A stretch of DNA of 39,509 nucleotides from an uncultured Lachnoclostridium sp. Lineage in GTDB: Bacteria > Bacillota > Clostridia > Lachnospirales > Lachnospiraceae. Made by a program: the position numbers and the translations under genes. The stretch covers positions 1 through 39,509 of the forward strand of contig CAMWXG010000006.1 of assembly GCA_947178155.1 (NCBI GenBank). The letters run 5' to 3'. Of this stretch, positions 9,396 to 19,317 are shown in pieces; position 1 is the stretch's first letter, and each line of letters starts with the position of its first letter. The notes below the pieces were generated by a model, which saw nothing but the letters and a program-made list of their open reading frames with translations, was not told the DNA's origin and did not search any database.

Positions 9396-10307
9396 ATGGA
9401 GACAGGAATTTTATTGGAAAGTGGAACTAATGAGTTAGAAATATTGGAATTTAGGGTAGGTAACAATTATTATGGTATTAATGTTGCAAAGATACGTGAG
9501 ATTATATCATATCATACACCTACACCTATTCCTAACTCTGATCCACGCATCGAGGGAATATTTATGCCTAGAGATGAAATTATATCTATAATTGACTTAG
9601 CAGAGGTTATGCATCTGGAAAAAACTGATGTACGCACAAATGATATGTATATAGTTACTAATTTCAATCAGTTAAATACTGCATTTCATGTAAATGGTGT
9701 ACTTGGAATCCATAGGGTATCATGGTCTGATATAGTAAAGCCTGATTCAACAATTAATACTGCTGGAGAGGGTATGGCTACGGGTATTATACGTATAGAT
9801 GACAAACTTATTATAATTCTTGACTTTGAGAAGATAGTTTCAGAGATTAACCCTGAAACAGGTCTTAAAGTATCAGATGTAGAACATATGAAAAATAGAA
9901 GCCGTAATGAAACTCCTATACTTATTGCAGAAGATTCAAGTCTTCTTAGTAAGATGATTGTAAATTGTCTTGAACAGGCAGGTTATACTAATATTACTAC
10001 TACAGATAACGGTCAGGAGTGCTGGAATAAGCTGCAACAGTATCAGAAAGAGGGAACTATAAATGAAAGCGTTTCATGTATCATAACTGATATAGAGATG
10101 CCTCAGATGGATGGACATAGACTTACTAAGCTTGTAAAAGAAAGTGATTATTTTAAACATATTCCTTTAATTATCTTCTCATCACTTGTAAATGAGGAAA
10201 TGAGAAGAAAAGGTGAACAGCTTGGAGCAGATGCCCAATTATCAAAGCCTGAGATAGGTGAGCTTGTAGGTGCAATAGATCGGCTTATAGGTAATGTAAA
10301 TGCTTAG
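9396..10307 (+). CDS. cheV: CheV-type chemotaxis coupling protein (CheW + receiver domains)
   Basis: CheW-like domain then receiver (AEDSSLLSKMIV, ITDIEMPQMDG, SKPEIGEL); ATG 9396 with ggagg RBS preferred over 9354. Confidence 0.9.
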   Translation: METGILLESGTNELEILEFRVGNNYYGINVAKIREIISYHTPTPIPNSDPRIEGIFMPRDEIISIIDLAEVMHLEKTDVRTNDMYIVTNFNQLNTAFHVNGVLGIHRVSWSDIVKPDSTINTAGEGMATGIIRIDDKLIIILDFEKIVSEINPETGLKVSDVEHMKNRSRNETPILIAEDSSLLSKMIVNCLEQAGYTNITTTDNGQECWNKLQQYQKEGTINESVSCIITDIEMPQMDGHRLTKLVKESDYFKHIPLIIFSSLVNEEMRRKGEQLGADAQLSKPEIGELVGAIDRLIGNVNA

Positions 10308-10353
10308 ATAAATGCAGGGCATATGTAAATATTTATAAGGGAGATTGAACGGA

Positions 10354-12102
10354 TTGAGTGAAGAAAAAGAATTAAATGAAATTGAAGGCGAAGAAATTAG
10401 CAGCAATGAATTTGAGGATTTAGACAACTTTGTAGAATTTGAAGATTTGGAAAATATGGAAGGTCTTGGAGATCTTAGTGGTCTTGGTGATTTGTCAGAT
10501 TTAGGAGATTTATCTGATTTGCCTGATACAGATTTATTTGCAGGTGATAATTCTGACAAAGATGCAGCAGTTGATATTAAAGAAGCTTCGGACATATCAG
10601 CAGACGGTACTGAAGAAGCTACTGCTATATCAGATGCTGAGCCTGAAATATCTCTGCCGGAGGACGTTTCTCTTGAATATATGGATATACCTCTTCCTGA
10701 TGAAGATATGCAGGAAGATATGTCTGTGCCTGATATTGAGATACCTGATATTGATATAGATATTGATGACAGCATAGAAGAAGATGCTACAGAGGAAAAT
10801 GTTGTTTTGGAAGATACTATTTCAGGAGATGATTTTGAAGTGCCTGAAATAGATATGTCAACAGAAGATATGTCTGTTTCTGATATATCTGCACCTGAAA
10901 TAGATAATATTATGGAGGAAAACGTATCAGCAGGAGAAGAGCTGGAAGCTGTTGCAGATATGCCGGAAGTATCATTAGATATGACAGAAGAGTTGGCAGA
11001 TGATAGTGGAGAGGCTACGATAGCTTTAGAAGCTTCTTCATCAGATGATTCGGTTGATTCTATGTTAGATGGCATTTTAGATAGTCTTGATATAGATGGT
11101 TCATTAGATGAGGAAACAGAGTTTATGACAGAGGAAGAAATAGTATCAGAACCGATTGGAAGTGCTGATACTCTTTTGGATACAGATCAGTCTGCAAAAA
11201 AAGAGGCGGCAGCAAGTGTTGTATCGGCTGTATCAGGTGGTGCTGCCAGAGGGACAGATGAGATGCCTGAGAGTGAGTATTTTATGCCAAAAGAAGAAAA
11301 GAAACCAGGATTTTTCAAACGCTTATTTGGCAATGTTATTACAGATGAGATAGCAGAAGCTGAACGTCAGGCTAAAATTGATGAAGAAGAAGAGGCTGTC
11401 AAAAAGGCTGAAGAAGCTAAAGTAGCCAAAGAGGAAAAGGAAGCTAAAAAAGCGGCGGCAGCAGAAGCTAAGGCAGCTAAGAAAGCTGAAAAAGATGCTA
11501 AGAAAGCTGAGGCGGCAGAAGCTAAGGCAGCAAAAAAGGCTGAAAAGGCAGCTAAGAAGGCTGAGGAAGAGGAAGAGGCAGCTAATGAAGTTGTAGGAAA
11601 GTTAAATAAAGCAGGAGTTATTGTAGTAGTAGTTTTTGCTGCTATTTTTCTTGCAGGTGTTATAACGGGTACAAATATATTTGGATATAGCTCGGCTAAG
11701 TCAGATGCAGAAAGATATTTTGTACTTAAAAAATATAATTCAGCATATGAAAAAGCAATGGGAAGCAAGATGCAGGAGAAAGATCCGGAGACATATGAAA
11801 AGATTATTACAGTGATGAAGGTACAGCAGTCTTTAAATTCATACAGCAGTTATGCCGGTATGAAACATTATCCTGATGCGCTTAATGCACTGCTTACAGG
11901 GCTTCAAAAGTATGATGATAATTATGCTGCTGCAATGGAATTAGAAATAGAAGATGATTTGAAGTCATGTAAAGATAAGATAGTAAGCATACTTAGAGAT
12001 GAATATGGATTATCTGAAAAAGAAGCTTATAGTATACTAAAGCTTAATGGCGAAGCCTACAAAAATAAAGTTGTAAGTATTGCAATGAAAAAAGTAGGTT
12101 AG
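10354..12102 (+). CDS. Acidic repeat-rich protein with Lys/Ala-rich coil, one TM and a C-terminal helical domain
   Basis: Asp/Glu-rich N-terminal half, KAEEAKAAKKAEK segment, TM VIVVVVFAAIFLAGVI; TTG 10354 preferred because AAGGGAG is well spaced from it. Confidence 0.7.
   Translation: MSEEKELNEIEGEEISSNEFEDLDNFVEFEDLENMEGLGDLSGLGDLSDLGDLSDLPDTDLFAGDNSDKDAAVDIKEASDISADGTEEATAISDAEPEISLPEDVSLEYMDIPLPDEDMQEDMSVPDIEIPDIDIDIDDSIEEDATEENVVLEDTISGDDFEVPEIDMSTEDMSVSDISAPEIDNIMEENVSAGEELEAVADMPEVSLDMTEELADDSGEATIALEASSSDDSVDSMLDGILDSLDIDGSLDEETEFMTEEEIVSEPIGSADTLLDTDQSAKKEAAASVVSAVSGGAARGTDEMPESEYFMPKEEKKPGFFKRLFGNVITDEIAEAERQAKIDEEEEAVKKAEEAKVAKEEKEAKKAAAAEAKAAKKAEKDAKKAEAAEAKAAKKAEKAAKKAEEEEEAANEVVGKLNKAGVIVVVVFAAIFLAGVITGTNIFGYSSAKSDAERYFVLKKYNSAYEKAMGSKMQEKDPETYEKIITVMKVQQSLNSYSSYAGMKHYPDALNALLTGLQKYDDNYAAAMELEIEDDLKSCKDKIVSILRDEYGLSEKEAYSILKLNGEAYKNKVVSIAMKKVG
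10462..10515 (+). repeat. 3 x 18-bp in-frame repeat encoding GLGDLS/DLGDLS
   Basis: GLGDLS-GLGDLS-DLGDLS. Confidence 0.7.
11458..11565 (+). repeat. 2 x 54-bp in-frame repeat encoding AAEAKAAKKAEK(D/A)AKKAE
   Basis: Two adjacent 18-aa copies, nearly identical at DNA level. Confidence 0.75.
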
Positions 12103-12122
12103 AATGTCGATATTGAATTTGG

Positions 12123-12146
12123 CCCATCGGTGTACAAGCCGATGGG
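12123..12146 (+). terminator. Hairpin between the acidic-protein gene and hisH (weak intrinsic terminator)
   Basis: CCCATCGG-tgtacaag-CCGATGGG, perfect 8-bp stem followed by only TTTAG. Confidence 0.55.
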
Positions 12147-12171
12147 TTTAGTTCTAAAATGGAGGTTTTGT

Positions 12172-12777
12172 ATGATTGCAATTATTGATTATGATGCAGG
12201 CAATTTGAAAAGTGTAGAAAAAGCGCTTCTTTATTTAGACGAGGAATGTAAGATTACAAGAGAACCAAATGAAATATTTAATGCTGACAAGGTTATACTG
12301 CCTGGTGTTGGTGCATTTGGTGATGCAATGCAGAAATTGCATAATTACGGCTTGGATAGTGTTATTGAAAAAGTAGTATCTGAGAATAAACCGTTTCTTG
12401 GAATATGCCTGGGACTGCAGCTTTTGTTTGAAGGAAGTGATGAGGCAGAAGGAATAGATGGGCTTAAGATACTCAAAGGCAGAATAAAAGCGATACCACA
12501 TAAAGAAGGATACAAAATACCACATATGGGCTGGAATTCCATATCTATTAAAGAGGACAGCAGGCTTTTTAAGGGGATAAAGGATCAGTCTTATGTATAT
12601 TTTGTGCATTCATACTATCTTGAAGCAGAGAATAAGGAAGATGTAGCGGCAGAAACAGAATATGTTGTAAATATCCACGCTTCTGTAGAACATAATAATA
12701 TATTTGCGTGTCAGTTTCACCCAGAGAAAAGTGGTGATATAGGACTTGCAATACTTAAAAATTTCTGTGAACTATAA
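12172..12777 (+). CDS. hisH: Imidazole glycerol phosphate synthase, glutamine amidotransferase subunit
   Basis: MIAIIDYDAGNLKSVEKAL; VILPGVGAFGDAM; GICLGLQLLFEGSDE; CQFHPEKS; ATG 12172 with ggagg. Confidence 0.97.
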   Translation: MIAIIDYDAGNLKSVEKALLYLDEECKITREPNEIFNADKVILPGVGAFGDAMQKLHNYGLDSVIEKVVSENKPFLGICLGLQLLFEGSDEAEGIDGLKILKGRIKAIPHKEGYKIPHMGWNSISIKEDSRLFKGIKDQSYVYFVHSYYLEAENKEDVAAETEYVVNIHASVEHNNIFACQFHPEKSGDIGLAILKNFCEL

Positions 12778-12792
12778 TTTTAGGAGAAATAA

Positions 12793-13554
12793 ATGTATAC
12801 AAAAAGAATTATACCATGCCTTGATATAAATAATGGGCGTGTTGTTAAATGTGTTAATTTTATAAATTTAAGAGATGCGGGAGATCCTGTATCTGTAGGT
12901 GAGGCATATGGAAAGGCAGGAGCAGATGAACTTGTATTTCTTGATATTAATGCCTCAGCTGATAACAGGGCTATCAAAATAGATATGGTCAGACGTGTAG
13001 CAGAAACTGTCTTTATACCATTTACGGTAGGAGGCGGTATACGTTCAGTTGATGATTTTAAGCTTGTTCTTAGGGAAGGAGCTGACAAGGTAGCTGTAAA
13101 CAGTGCTGCTATACTTAACCCAAATCTTGTGTCTGAGGCTGCTATGAAGTTTGGAAGCCAGTGTGTTGTTGTTGCGATAGATGCAAAAAGGCGTGAGGAC
13201 GGCAGCGGTTGGAACATATATAAAAATGGTGGGCGTGTAGACATGGGAATAGACGCTGTAGAATGGGCGATCAAAGCAGATGAGCTTGGTGCTGGCGAAA
13301 TACTTCTTACAAGTATGGATGGGGATGGCACAAAAGATGGATATGACATTGAACTTACAAGGGCAGTATCTGAAAATGTTAAAATACCTGTAATAGCATC
13401 CGGAGGAGCAGGTAAACTTGAACACTTTAAAGAGGCATTTGTAGAGGGAAAGGCAGATGCAGTGCTTGCTGCCTCACTTTTTCACTATAAGGAGCTTGAG
13501 ATAGCACAGGTAAAGAAATATCTTAGTGATGAGGGCATTAGTGTCCGGATTTAA
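12793..13554 (+). CDS. hisF: Imidazole glycerol phosphate synthase, cyclase subunit
   Basis: [20 protein letters not shown]...[24 protein letters not shown]. Confidence 0.98.
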   Translation: MYTKRIIPCLDINNGRVVKCVNFINLRDAGDPVSVGEAYGKAGADELVFLDINASADNRAIKIDMVRRVAETVFIPFTVGGGIRSVDDFKLVLREGADKVAVNSAAILNPNLVSEAAMKFGSQCVVVAIDAKRREDGSGWNIYKNGGRVDMGIDAVEWAIKADELGAGEILLTSMDGDGTKDGYDIELTRAVSENVKIPVIASGGAGKLEHFKEAFVEGKADAVLAASLFHYKELEIAQVKKYLSDEGISVRI

Positions 13555-13577
13555 AATACAGATTGGAGGAATATAAA

Positions 13578-14255
13578 ATGTCTTTAATACAAAATGATTG
13601 GCTTGATGCAATAAAACCGGAATTTTCTAAGCCATATTACAAGGAATTATTTGAGTTTGTTAAAGAAGAGTACAGTAATGTGGTAATATATCCACCGGCA
13701 GATGATATTTTTAATGCATTTCATTTCACACCACTTTCGTCTGTGAAAGCGCTTATTCTTGGACAGGATCCATATCATAATGTGAATCAGGCACATGGGC
13801 TTTGTTTTTCTGTACTTCCAGAACAAAAGGATATACCACCATCGCTTAAAAATATTTATAAAGAGCTAAATACGGATTTGGGCTGTTACATACCTAATAA
13901 TGGATATTTAAAGAAATGGGCAGATCAGGGAGTGCTTATGTTAAATACAGTGCTTACAGTTAGGGCGCATCAGGCTAATTCACATAAGGGAAAAGGCTGG
14001 GAGAAATTTACAGATGCAGTTATACAGGCAGTAAATGCACAGGATAGACCTATAGTTTACCTGCTTTGGGGCAAGCCTGCACAAAGTAAGATACCTATGC
14101 TGACTAATCCGAAGCATCTTGTGCTTAAAGCAGCTCACCCAAGCCCATTGTCAGCATCAAAGGGTTTCTTTGGCTGCAAGCATTTTAGTATGGCTAATGA
14201 ATTTTTAGAGAAAAATGGAGTTGCGCCTATTGACTGGCAGATTGAAAATATATAA
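13578..14255 (+). CDS. ung: Uracil-DNA glycosylase
   Basis: LILGQDPYHNVNQAHGLCFSV; VLMLNTVLTVRA; AAHPSPLSASKGFFGCKHF; ATG 13578 with ggagg. Confidence 0.97.
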   Translation: MSLIQNDWLDAIKPEFSKPYYKELFEFVKEEYSNVVIYPPADDIFNAFHFTPLSSVKALILGQDPYHNVNQAHGLCFSVLPEQKDIPPSLKNIYKELNTDLGCYIPNNGYLKKWADQGVLMLNTVLTVRAHQANSHKGKGWEKFTDAVIQAVNAQDRPIVYLLWGKPAQSKIPMLTNPKHLVLKAAHPSPLSASKGFFGCKHFSMANEFLEKNGVAPIDWQIENI

Positions 14256-14344
14256 GGTTTATGGTAGTATATTGTTCACATAAAAATAGTTTATGCGAAG
14301 GCAAAGTGAGGATTTGTGTGCAGGAATGGAGATAGAAAAGGAAG

Positions 14345-16726
14345 ATGTTGTTTAATTCTATGGATTTAATGGATGGTGCTATGGCTGAAGGTTCCAGACA
14401 GCTTAGTGACAATATTAAAATCAATATGGAGGGAGTACCGGAAGAGCTTGTTTTTGGTCTTGATATAGGCACCAGAAATATAGTAGGTACAGTAGGATAT
14501 AAAAACAATACCAATGGATTTATAGTTGTTGCTCAGGCTGCTATGGGGCATCAGACAAGAGCTATGCTTGATGGACAGATACATGATATAGGAATGGTTG
14601 CAGAAACAATCAAAAGAGTACATAAGAGGCTTGAGGCTATGACAGGCAGGGAATTTAAAGATGTATGTATAGCAGCAGCAGGACGTGTATTAAAGACTGT
14701 TGAATCAGAGGCGCGGATTGATTTTCCCTCAGAAACAGTAGTAACAAGTGAGCATATTTATACACTTGATATGCTTGGTGTTGAAAATGCGTATGAAACA
14801 CTTAGAGCTGAAAAGCAAAGTGATGATATTAGATTTTACTGCGTTGGATATTCTGTAAAGCATTATTATCAGAATGATTATACAATATCTAATCTTGAAG
14901 GGCATAAGTCAAACAGCATAAAAGCAGAGCTTATAGCAACATTTCTTCCAGATGAGGTTGTAGATGGACTTTATGCGGCGGTTGAGCGTGCAGGACTATT
15001 TGTTGCAAACCTTACTCTTGAGCCTATTGCAGCAATTAATGTGGCGATACCGGAGAAGTTTAGACTATTAAATATTGCTCTTGTTGATGTGGGAGCAGGT
15101 ACCTCTGATATTTCTATCACAAAGGATGGAAGTATTATTGCATATGGGATGATACCATCAGCAGGAGACGAGGTTACAGAGTGTCTTGCAAGACATTATC
15201 TTACTGATTTTAATGAGGCAGACAGGCTTAAATGTGCAAGTACAAAGGGTGAAGAGGTTGAATTTTATGATATTATGGGACTTTCTCAAAAGGTAACCTC
15301 GGAAGAGATTGCAGGTGTGATAGAAGATACAGTTAGAACGATTACAGAAAGCATAGCAGATAAGATTATTTCACTTAATGGCGGCAAGTCAGTAAGTGCA
15401 GTATTTGTTGTTGGAGGAGGAGGTAAGGTTAGAGGATTTGTTGAAAGCCTTGCCGAGGGTTTAGGTCTTCAAAAAGAGAGAGTTGCGCTAAGAGGCTCAG
15501 AGGTTCTTGGAAATGTAAGATTTATGCAGGATAACATTAATGTGGACTCTCTTTTAGTTACACCTATAGGAATATGCCTGAATTATTATGAGCAACGCAA
15601 TAACTTTATATTTGTTACGATAAATGGTGAGCGTATTAAACTATATGACAACAGTAAACTTACGATAACAGATGCTGCCATTCAGCTTGGATTTCCAAAC
15701 GAGGATTTATTTCCAAAGCGTGGTAAGACACTTATTTATTATGTAAATGGTGAAAAACGTATGCTTCGCGGCAAAGAAGGTGAGACTGCCATAATAAAGT
15801 TAAATGGCAGAGAGGCAAGCATAAATGCTCCAGTAGAACAAAATTCAAAAATTGATATTAAACCTTCAACGCAGGGAGCTGATGCTGTACTTGAGATTGG
15901 AAGTTTAACAGAATATAATTCAAATATGACCATTATATTTAATGGAAAGGAAATTAAATGTCCAAGATTTGTTACAGTAAATGGCAGTCTTGTATCTGAA
16001 TTTTATTCTGTAAAAGATGGGGACAACATAGAGATACTTGGTTATTATACATTAGAACAGGTGCTTGAATTTATGGATATTATTTACAGAGGAAGGGTAT
16101 ATGTAAATAATGTCATAGCGCCTATGGATACAAAGGTATATGATAATTTTTCAATTGCATGTGAGATTATGAAAGATGAGCCAAATTATGCAGAACTTAT
16201 AGCAGAATATGGAGATGGTCAGTTTCCGGTAGCATTTGTACAGGAACAGACACAGGAGCATGAAAATGAAGCTCATGAAGAAGATAGCATAATTACAGAA
16301 GAGTATGCTTATGAAGACGCTGACGAATATACTGATGAGGAGTTGTTAGATGATGAGGTATCATATAATGAATCACTAAGCGAAGAAGAAACATCTACAG
16401 AAGTAAATGATAAAGAAACATCAGATGTAGTAGTGGCAAATGAAAAAGCAAGCAGTATAAAAACAGAAGAAGCAGGTGATAAAGGTATAGCAGAAACAGA
16501 TAAAGAAACATCAGATGTAACTGTAAATATTACTGTAAATAGCGAGCCTGTTATACTCAAAGGTAAGAGTAGTTATATACTTGTAGATGTGCTTGATTTT
16601 TATCCTGTTGATACATCTGTTGCACATGGTGACCATCTTGAAACTTCTGTCAATGGAATAATATGTGATTTTGTACACCCTGTAAAGAGCGGTGATGTTA
16701 TAAGAATTGAGTGGGTAAGTGTGTAA
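14345..16726 (+). CDS. FtsA-like actin-fold protein with long C-terminal extension
   Basis: GLDIGTRNIVGTVGY; LVDVGAGTSDISITKDG; FVVGGGGKVRGFVESLAEGLG; C-terminal beta-rich repeats and acidic linker. Confidence 0.85.
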   Translation: MLFNSMDLMDGAMAEGSRQLSDNIKINMEGVPEELVFGLDIGTRNIVGTVGYKNNTNGFIVVAQAAMGHQTRAMLDGQIHDIGMVAETIKRVHKRLEAMTGREFKDVCIAAAGRVLKTVESEARIDFPSETVVTSEHIYTLDMLGVENAYETLRAEKQSDDIRFYCVGYSVKHYYQNDYTISNLEGHKSNSIKAELIATFLPDEVVDGLYAAVERAGLFVANLTLEPIAAINVAIPEKFRLLNIALVDVGAGTSDISITKDGSIIAYGMIPSAGDEVTECLARHYLTDFNEADRLKCASTKGEEVEFYDIMGLSQKVTSEEIAGVIEDTVRTITESIADKIISLNGGKSVSAVFVVGGGGKVRGFVESLAEGLGLQKERVALRGSEVLGNVRFMQDNINVDSLLVTPIGICLNYYEQRNNFIFVTINGERIKLYDNSKLTITDAAIQLGFPNEDLFPKRGKTLIYYVNGEKRMLRGKEGETAIIKLNGREASINAPVEQNSKIDIKPSTQGADAVLEIGSLTEYNSNMTIIFNGKEIKCPRFVTVNGSLVSEFYSVKDGDNIEILGYYTLEQVLEFMDIIYRGRVYVNNVIAPMDTKVYDNFSIACEIMKDEPNYAELIAEYGDGQFPVAFVQEQTQEHENEAHEEDSIITEEYAYEDADEYTDEELLDDEVSYNESLSEEETSTEVNDKETSDVVVANEKASSIKTEEAGDKGIAETDKETSDVTVNITVNSEPVILKGKSSYILVDVLDFYPVDTSVAHGDHLETSVNGIICDFVHPVKSGDVIRIEWVSV

Positions 16727-16745
16727 AGTGTGAGGTATAACTATT

Positions 16746-17540
16746 ATGAGGGTTTGCAGTATTGCCAGTGGCAGCAGTGGAAATTGCATTTATGTAGGTT
16801 ATAAAAATACAAATATTTTAATTGATTCAGGAATAAGCCGAAAAAGAATTGTAGAAGGGCTTGATAAAATAGGTGTGAGGCCAAATGAGCTTGATGGTAT
16901 ATTAGTAACACATGAACATATAGACCATATACAGGGTATTTATATGATGGTAAAAATGTTTGATGTGCCGGTATATGCCACATGTGGCACACTTGATGCA
17001 ATTCGCAGCAAGGATAAGCAGGGGGTAATATCTATGAACCATTTGTATGAAGTTCATGCAGATGAGTATATTACACTTGGACAGATGGGAATTATACCTT
17101 TTAAAATTTCTCATGATGCAGCAGATCCGGTATGTTATACAGTTCTTGCGGGAGGTCACAAAGCTGGTATTGTAACTGACCTTGGTATGTATTCAGATTA
17201 TACAATAGAACATCTTAAAGACAGTGAGATTCTTATGCTGGAGGCTAATCATGATATAAGTATGCTTGAAGCAGGCAGTTATCCATATAATTTAAAGAGA
17301 AGAATATTAAGCAGATACGGTCATTTGTCAAATGAGGACTCAGGCAGGCTTTTATGCAGTCTTATAAGTCCAAGGCTTAAGCATGTGTCACTTGCACATT
17401 TGTCAAAAGAAAATAATTATCCACAGCTTGCATATCAGGCGGTTAAATGCCAGATATGGGAGGAAACAGGTATAAATGAGCTGCCGTTCCATATGGAAGT
17501 TGCACAACGGGATAAGCCATCAGAGCTTATAAAAATATAG
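16746..17540 (+). CDS. walJ: MBL-fold metallohydrolase, YycJ/WalJ-like
   Basis: SIASGSSGNCIYVGYKNTNILIDSGIS; VTHEHIDHIQG; GIVTDLGMYSDYTIEHLKDSEILMLEANHD. Confidence 0.9.
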   Translation: MRVCSIASGSSGNCIYVGYKNTNILIDSGISRKRIVEGLDKIGVRPNELDGILVTHEHIDHIQGIYMMVKMFDVPVYATCGTLDAIRSKDKQGVISMNHLYEVHADEYITLGQMGIIPFKISHDAADPVCYTVLAGGHKAGIVTDLGMYSDYTIEHLKDSEILMLEANHDISMLEAGSYPYNLKRRILSRYGHLSNEDSGRLLCSLISPRLKHVSLAHLSKENNYPQLAYQAVKCQIWEETGINELPFHMEVAQRDKPSELIKI

Positions 17541-17567
17541 AATTAATGAAACAGTCAGGAGGACATA

Positions 17568-17840
17568 ATGAAGAAGACAGTTGTAACAGTAGTAGGAAAG
17601 GATAGTGTAGGTATTATTGCCAAGGTATGTACATATTTGGCAGGAAATAGTGTAAATATACTTGATATATCACAGACAATTGTAGATGGATTTTTTAATA
17701 TGATGATGATAGTAGATGTAGCAAATTGTTCTAAGGATTTTGATACATTTAGCATGGAGCTTGAGCAGATAGGAGAGGAAATGAGCTGCATTATAAAAGC
17801 CCAGAGAGAAGATATATTTAATAAAATGCATAGGATATAG
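17568..17840 (+). CDS. ACT-domain protein (UPF0237-like)
   Basis: TVVTVVGKDSVGIIAKVCTYLAGNSVNILDISQTIVDGFFNMMMIVD; RBS aggagg. Confidence 0.9.
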   Translation: MKKTVVTVVGKDSVGIIAKVCTYLAGNSVNILDISQTIVDGFFNMMMIVDVANCSKDFDTFSMELEQIGEEMSCIIKAQREDIFNKMHRI

Positions 17841-17880
17841 ATAATGGCATTATATCATAGTTAGTTGAGGTAAAATATTT

Positions 17881-19245
17881 ATGATTAATATACATGAAGT
17901 TCTTGAAACAAATGAAATGATAGAGAAGGAAAATTTAGATGTCAGAACTATTACTCTTGGCATAAGTCTTCTTAATTGTATTGACAGCGATTTAGAAAAG
18001 CTTAATGAAAAGATTTATAATCGTATTACAAGTGTTGCGAAAGACCTTGTATCCACAGGCAAGGCAATTGAAAGGGAATTTGGGATACCTATTGTAAATA
18101 AGCGCATTTCAGTTACCCCTATCGCACTTGTAGGAGGCTCTGCATGTAAGACACCAGATGACTATGTAACTTTAGCAAAGACACTTGACAGGGCAGCAAA
18201 GGCAGTAGGTGTTAATTTTATAGGCGGTTACAGTGCACTTGTATCAAAGGGTATGACAAATAGTGATGAGATGCTTATTCGTTCTATTCCGAAAGCACTT
18301 GCACATACTGATTTTGTATGTAGCTCTGTTAATCTTGGTTCAACTAAGACAGGACTTAATATGGATGCAGTTAAACTTATGGGTGAAGTTGTACTTGATA
18401 CAGCAAAGGAAACTGCTGAAAATGATAGTATAGGTTGTGCAAAGCTTGTAGTATTTTGTAATGCTCCTGATGATAACCCATTTATGGCAGGTGCATTTCA
18501 TGGAGTGACAGAGGCAGATGAGATTATAAATGTAGGCGTAAGTGGGCCGGGTGTTATGAGGAAGGCTCTTGAATCAGTACGCAAAGCGGATTTTGGTACT
18601 TTGTGTGAAACTGTTAAGAAGACAGCATTTAAAATTACAAGAGTAGGTCAGCTTGTTGCAAGGGAAGCATCAAAGCGGCTTGATATACCATTTGGCATTA
18701 TAGATTTGTCATTAGCACCGACGCCTGCTATTGGAGATAGTATTGCAGATATATTTGAGGAGATGGGGCTTGAGCGTGCAGGTGCTCCCGGTACAACAGC
18801 AGCGCTTGCGCTTTTAAATGATCAGGTTAAAAAGGGTGGTGTAATGGCTTCATCTTATGTTGGCGGCTTAAGTGGTGCGTTTATTCCGGTCAGTGAAGAT
18901 CAGGGCATGATAAATGCAGTAGAGGCAGGGGCGCTTACGCTTGAGAAGCTTGAAGCTATGACTTGTGTATGCTCAGTAGGCCTTGATATGGTAGCTGTAC
19001 CTGGGGATACAAAGCCTACTACAATTTCTGGCATCATTGCAGATGAGATGGCTATAGGAATGATTAATCAGAAAACCACGGCAGTAAGAATTATTCCTGT
19101 AATCGGCAAAGGAGTAGGTGAAACAGTAGAATTTGGTGGACTTTTAGGGTATGCTCCTATTATGCCGGTTAATCAGTTTGATTGTGCTGATTTTATAAAC
19201 AGAGGCGGGAGAATACCAGCTCCAATACACAGTTTTAAAAATTAA
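17881..19245 (+). CDS. PFL-family protein, UPF0210/DUF711
   Basis: [21 protein letters not shown]; family-typical layout directly after an ACT-domain gene. Confidence 0.9.
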   Translation: MINIHEVLETNEMIEKENLDVRTITLGISLLNCIDSDLEKLNEKIYNRITSVAKDLVSTGKAIEREFGIPIVNKRISVTPIALVGGSACKTPDDYVTLAKTLDRAAKAVGVNFIGGYSALVSKGMTNSDEMLIRSIPKALAHTDFVCSSVNLGSTKTGLNMDAVKLMGEVVLDTAKETAENDSIGCAKLVVFCNAPDDNPFMAGAFHGVTEADEIINVGVSGPGVMRKALESVRKADFGTLCETVKKTAFKITRVGQLVAREASKRLDIPFGIIDLSLAPTPAIGDSIADIFEEMGLERAGAPGTTAALALLNDQVKKGGVMASSYVGGLSGAFIPVSEDQGMINAVEAGALTLEKLEAMTCVCSVGLDMVAVPGDTKPTTISGIIADEMAIGMINQKTTAVRIIPVIGKGVGETVEFGGLLGYAPIMPVNQFDCADFINRGGRIPAPIHSFKN

Positions 19246-19317
19246 GGAAGATTATTTGTTACGTGGGTGGCAGCATGACAGAAAGTGCTTGAAAAAGTAA
19301 AGGAATGAGGTTAAGTT

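Noticed and set aside
10242-11075. 277-aa - strand ORF rich in Ser/Ile
   Set aside because: Antisense shadow of the acidic repeat coding region; composition reflects GAT/GAA-rich sense codons and no RBS or domain was seen.
11400-11580. Possible CRISPR-like or tandem non-coding repeat
   Set aside because: In-frame Lys/Ala-rich coding repeat, no spacers.
12780-13349. 189-aa - strand ORF
   Set aside because: Entirely antisense to hisF.
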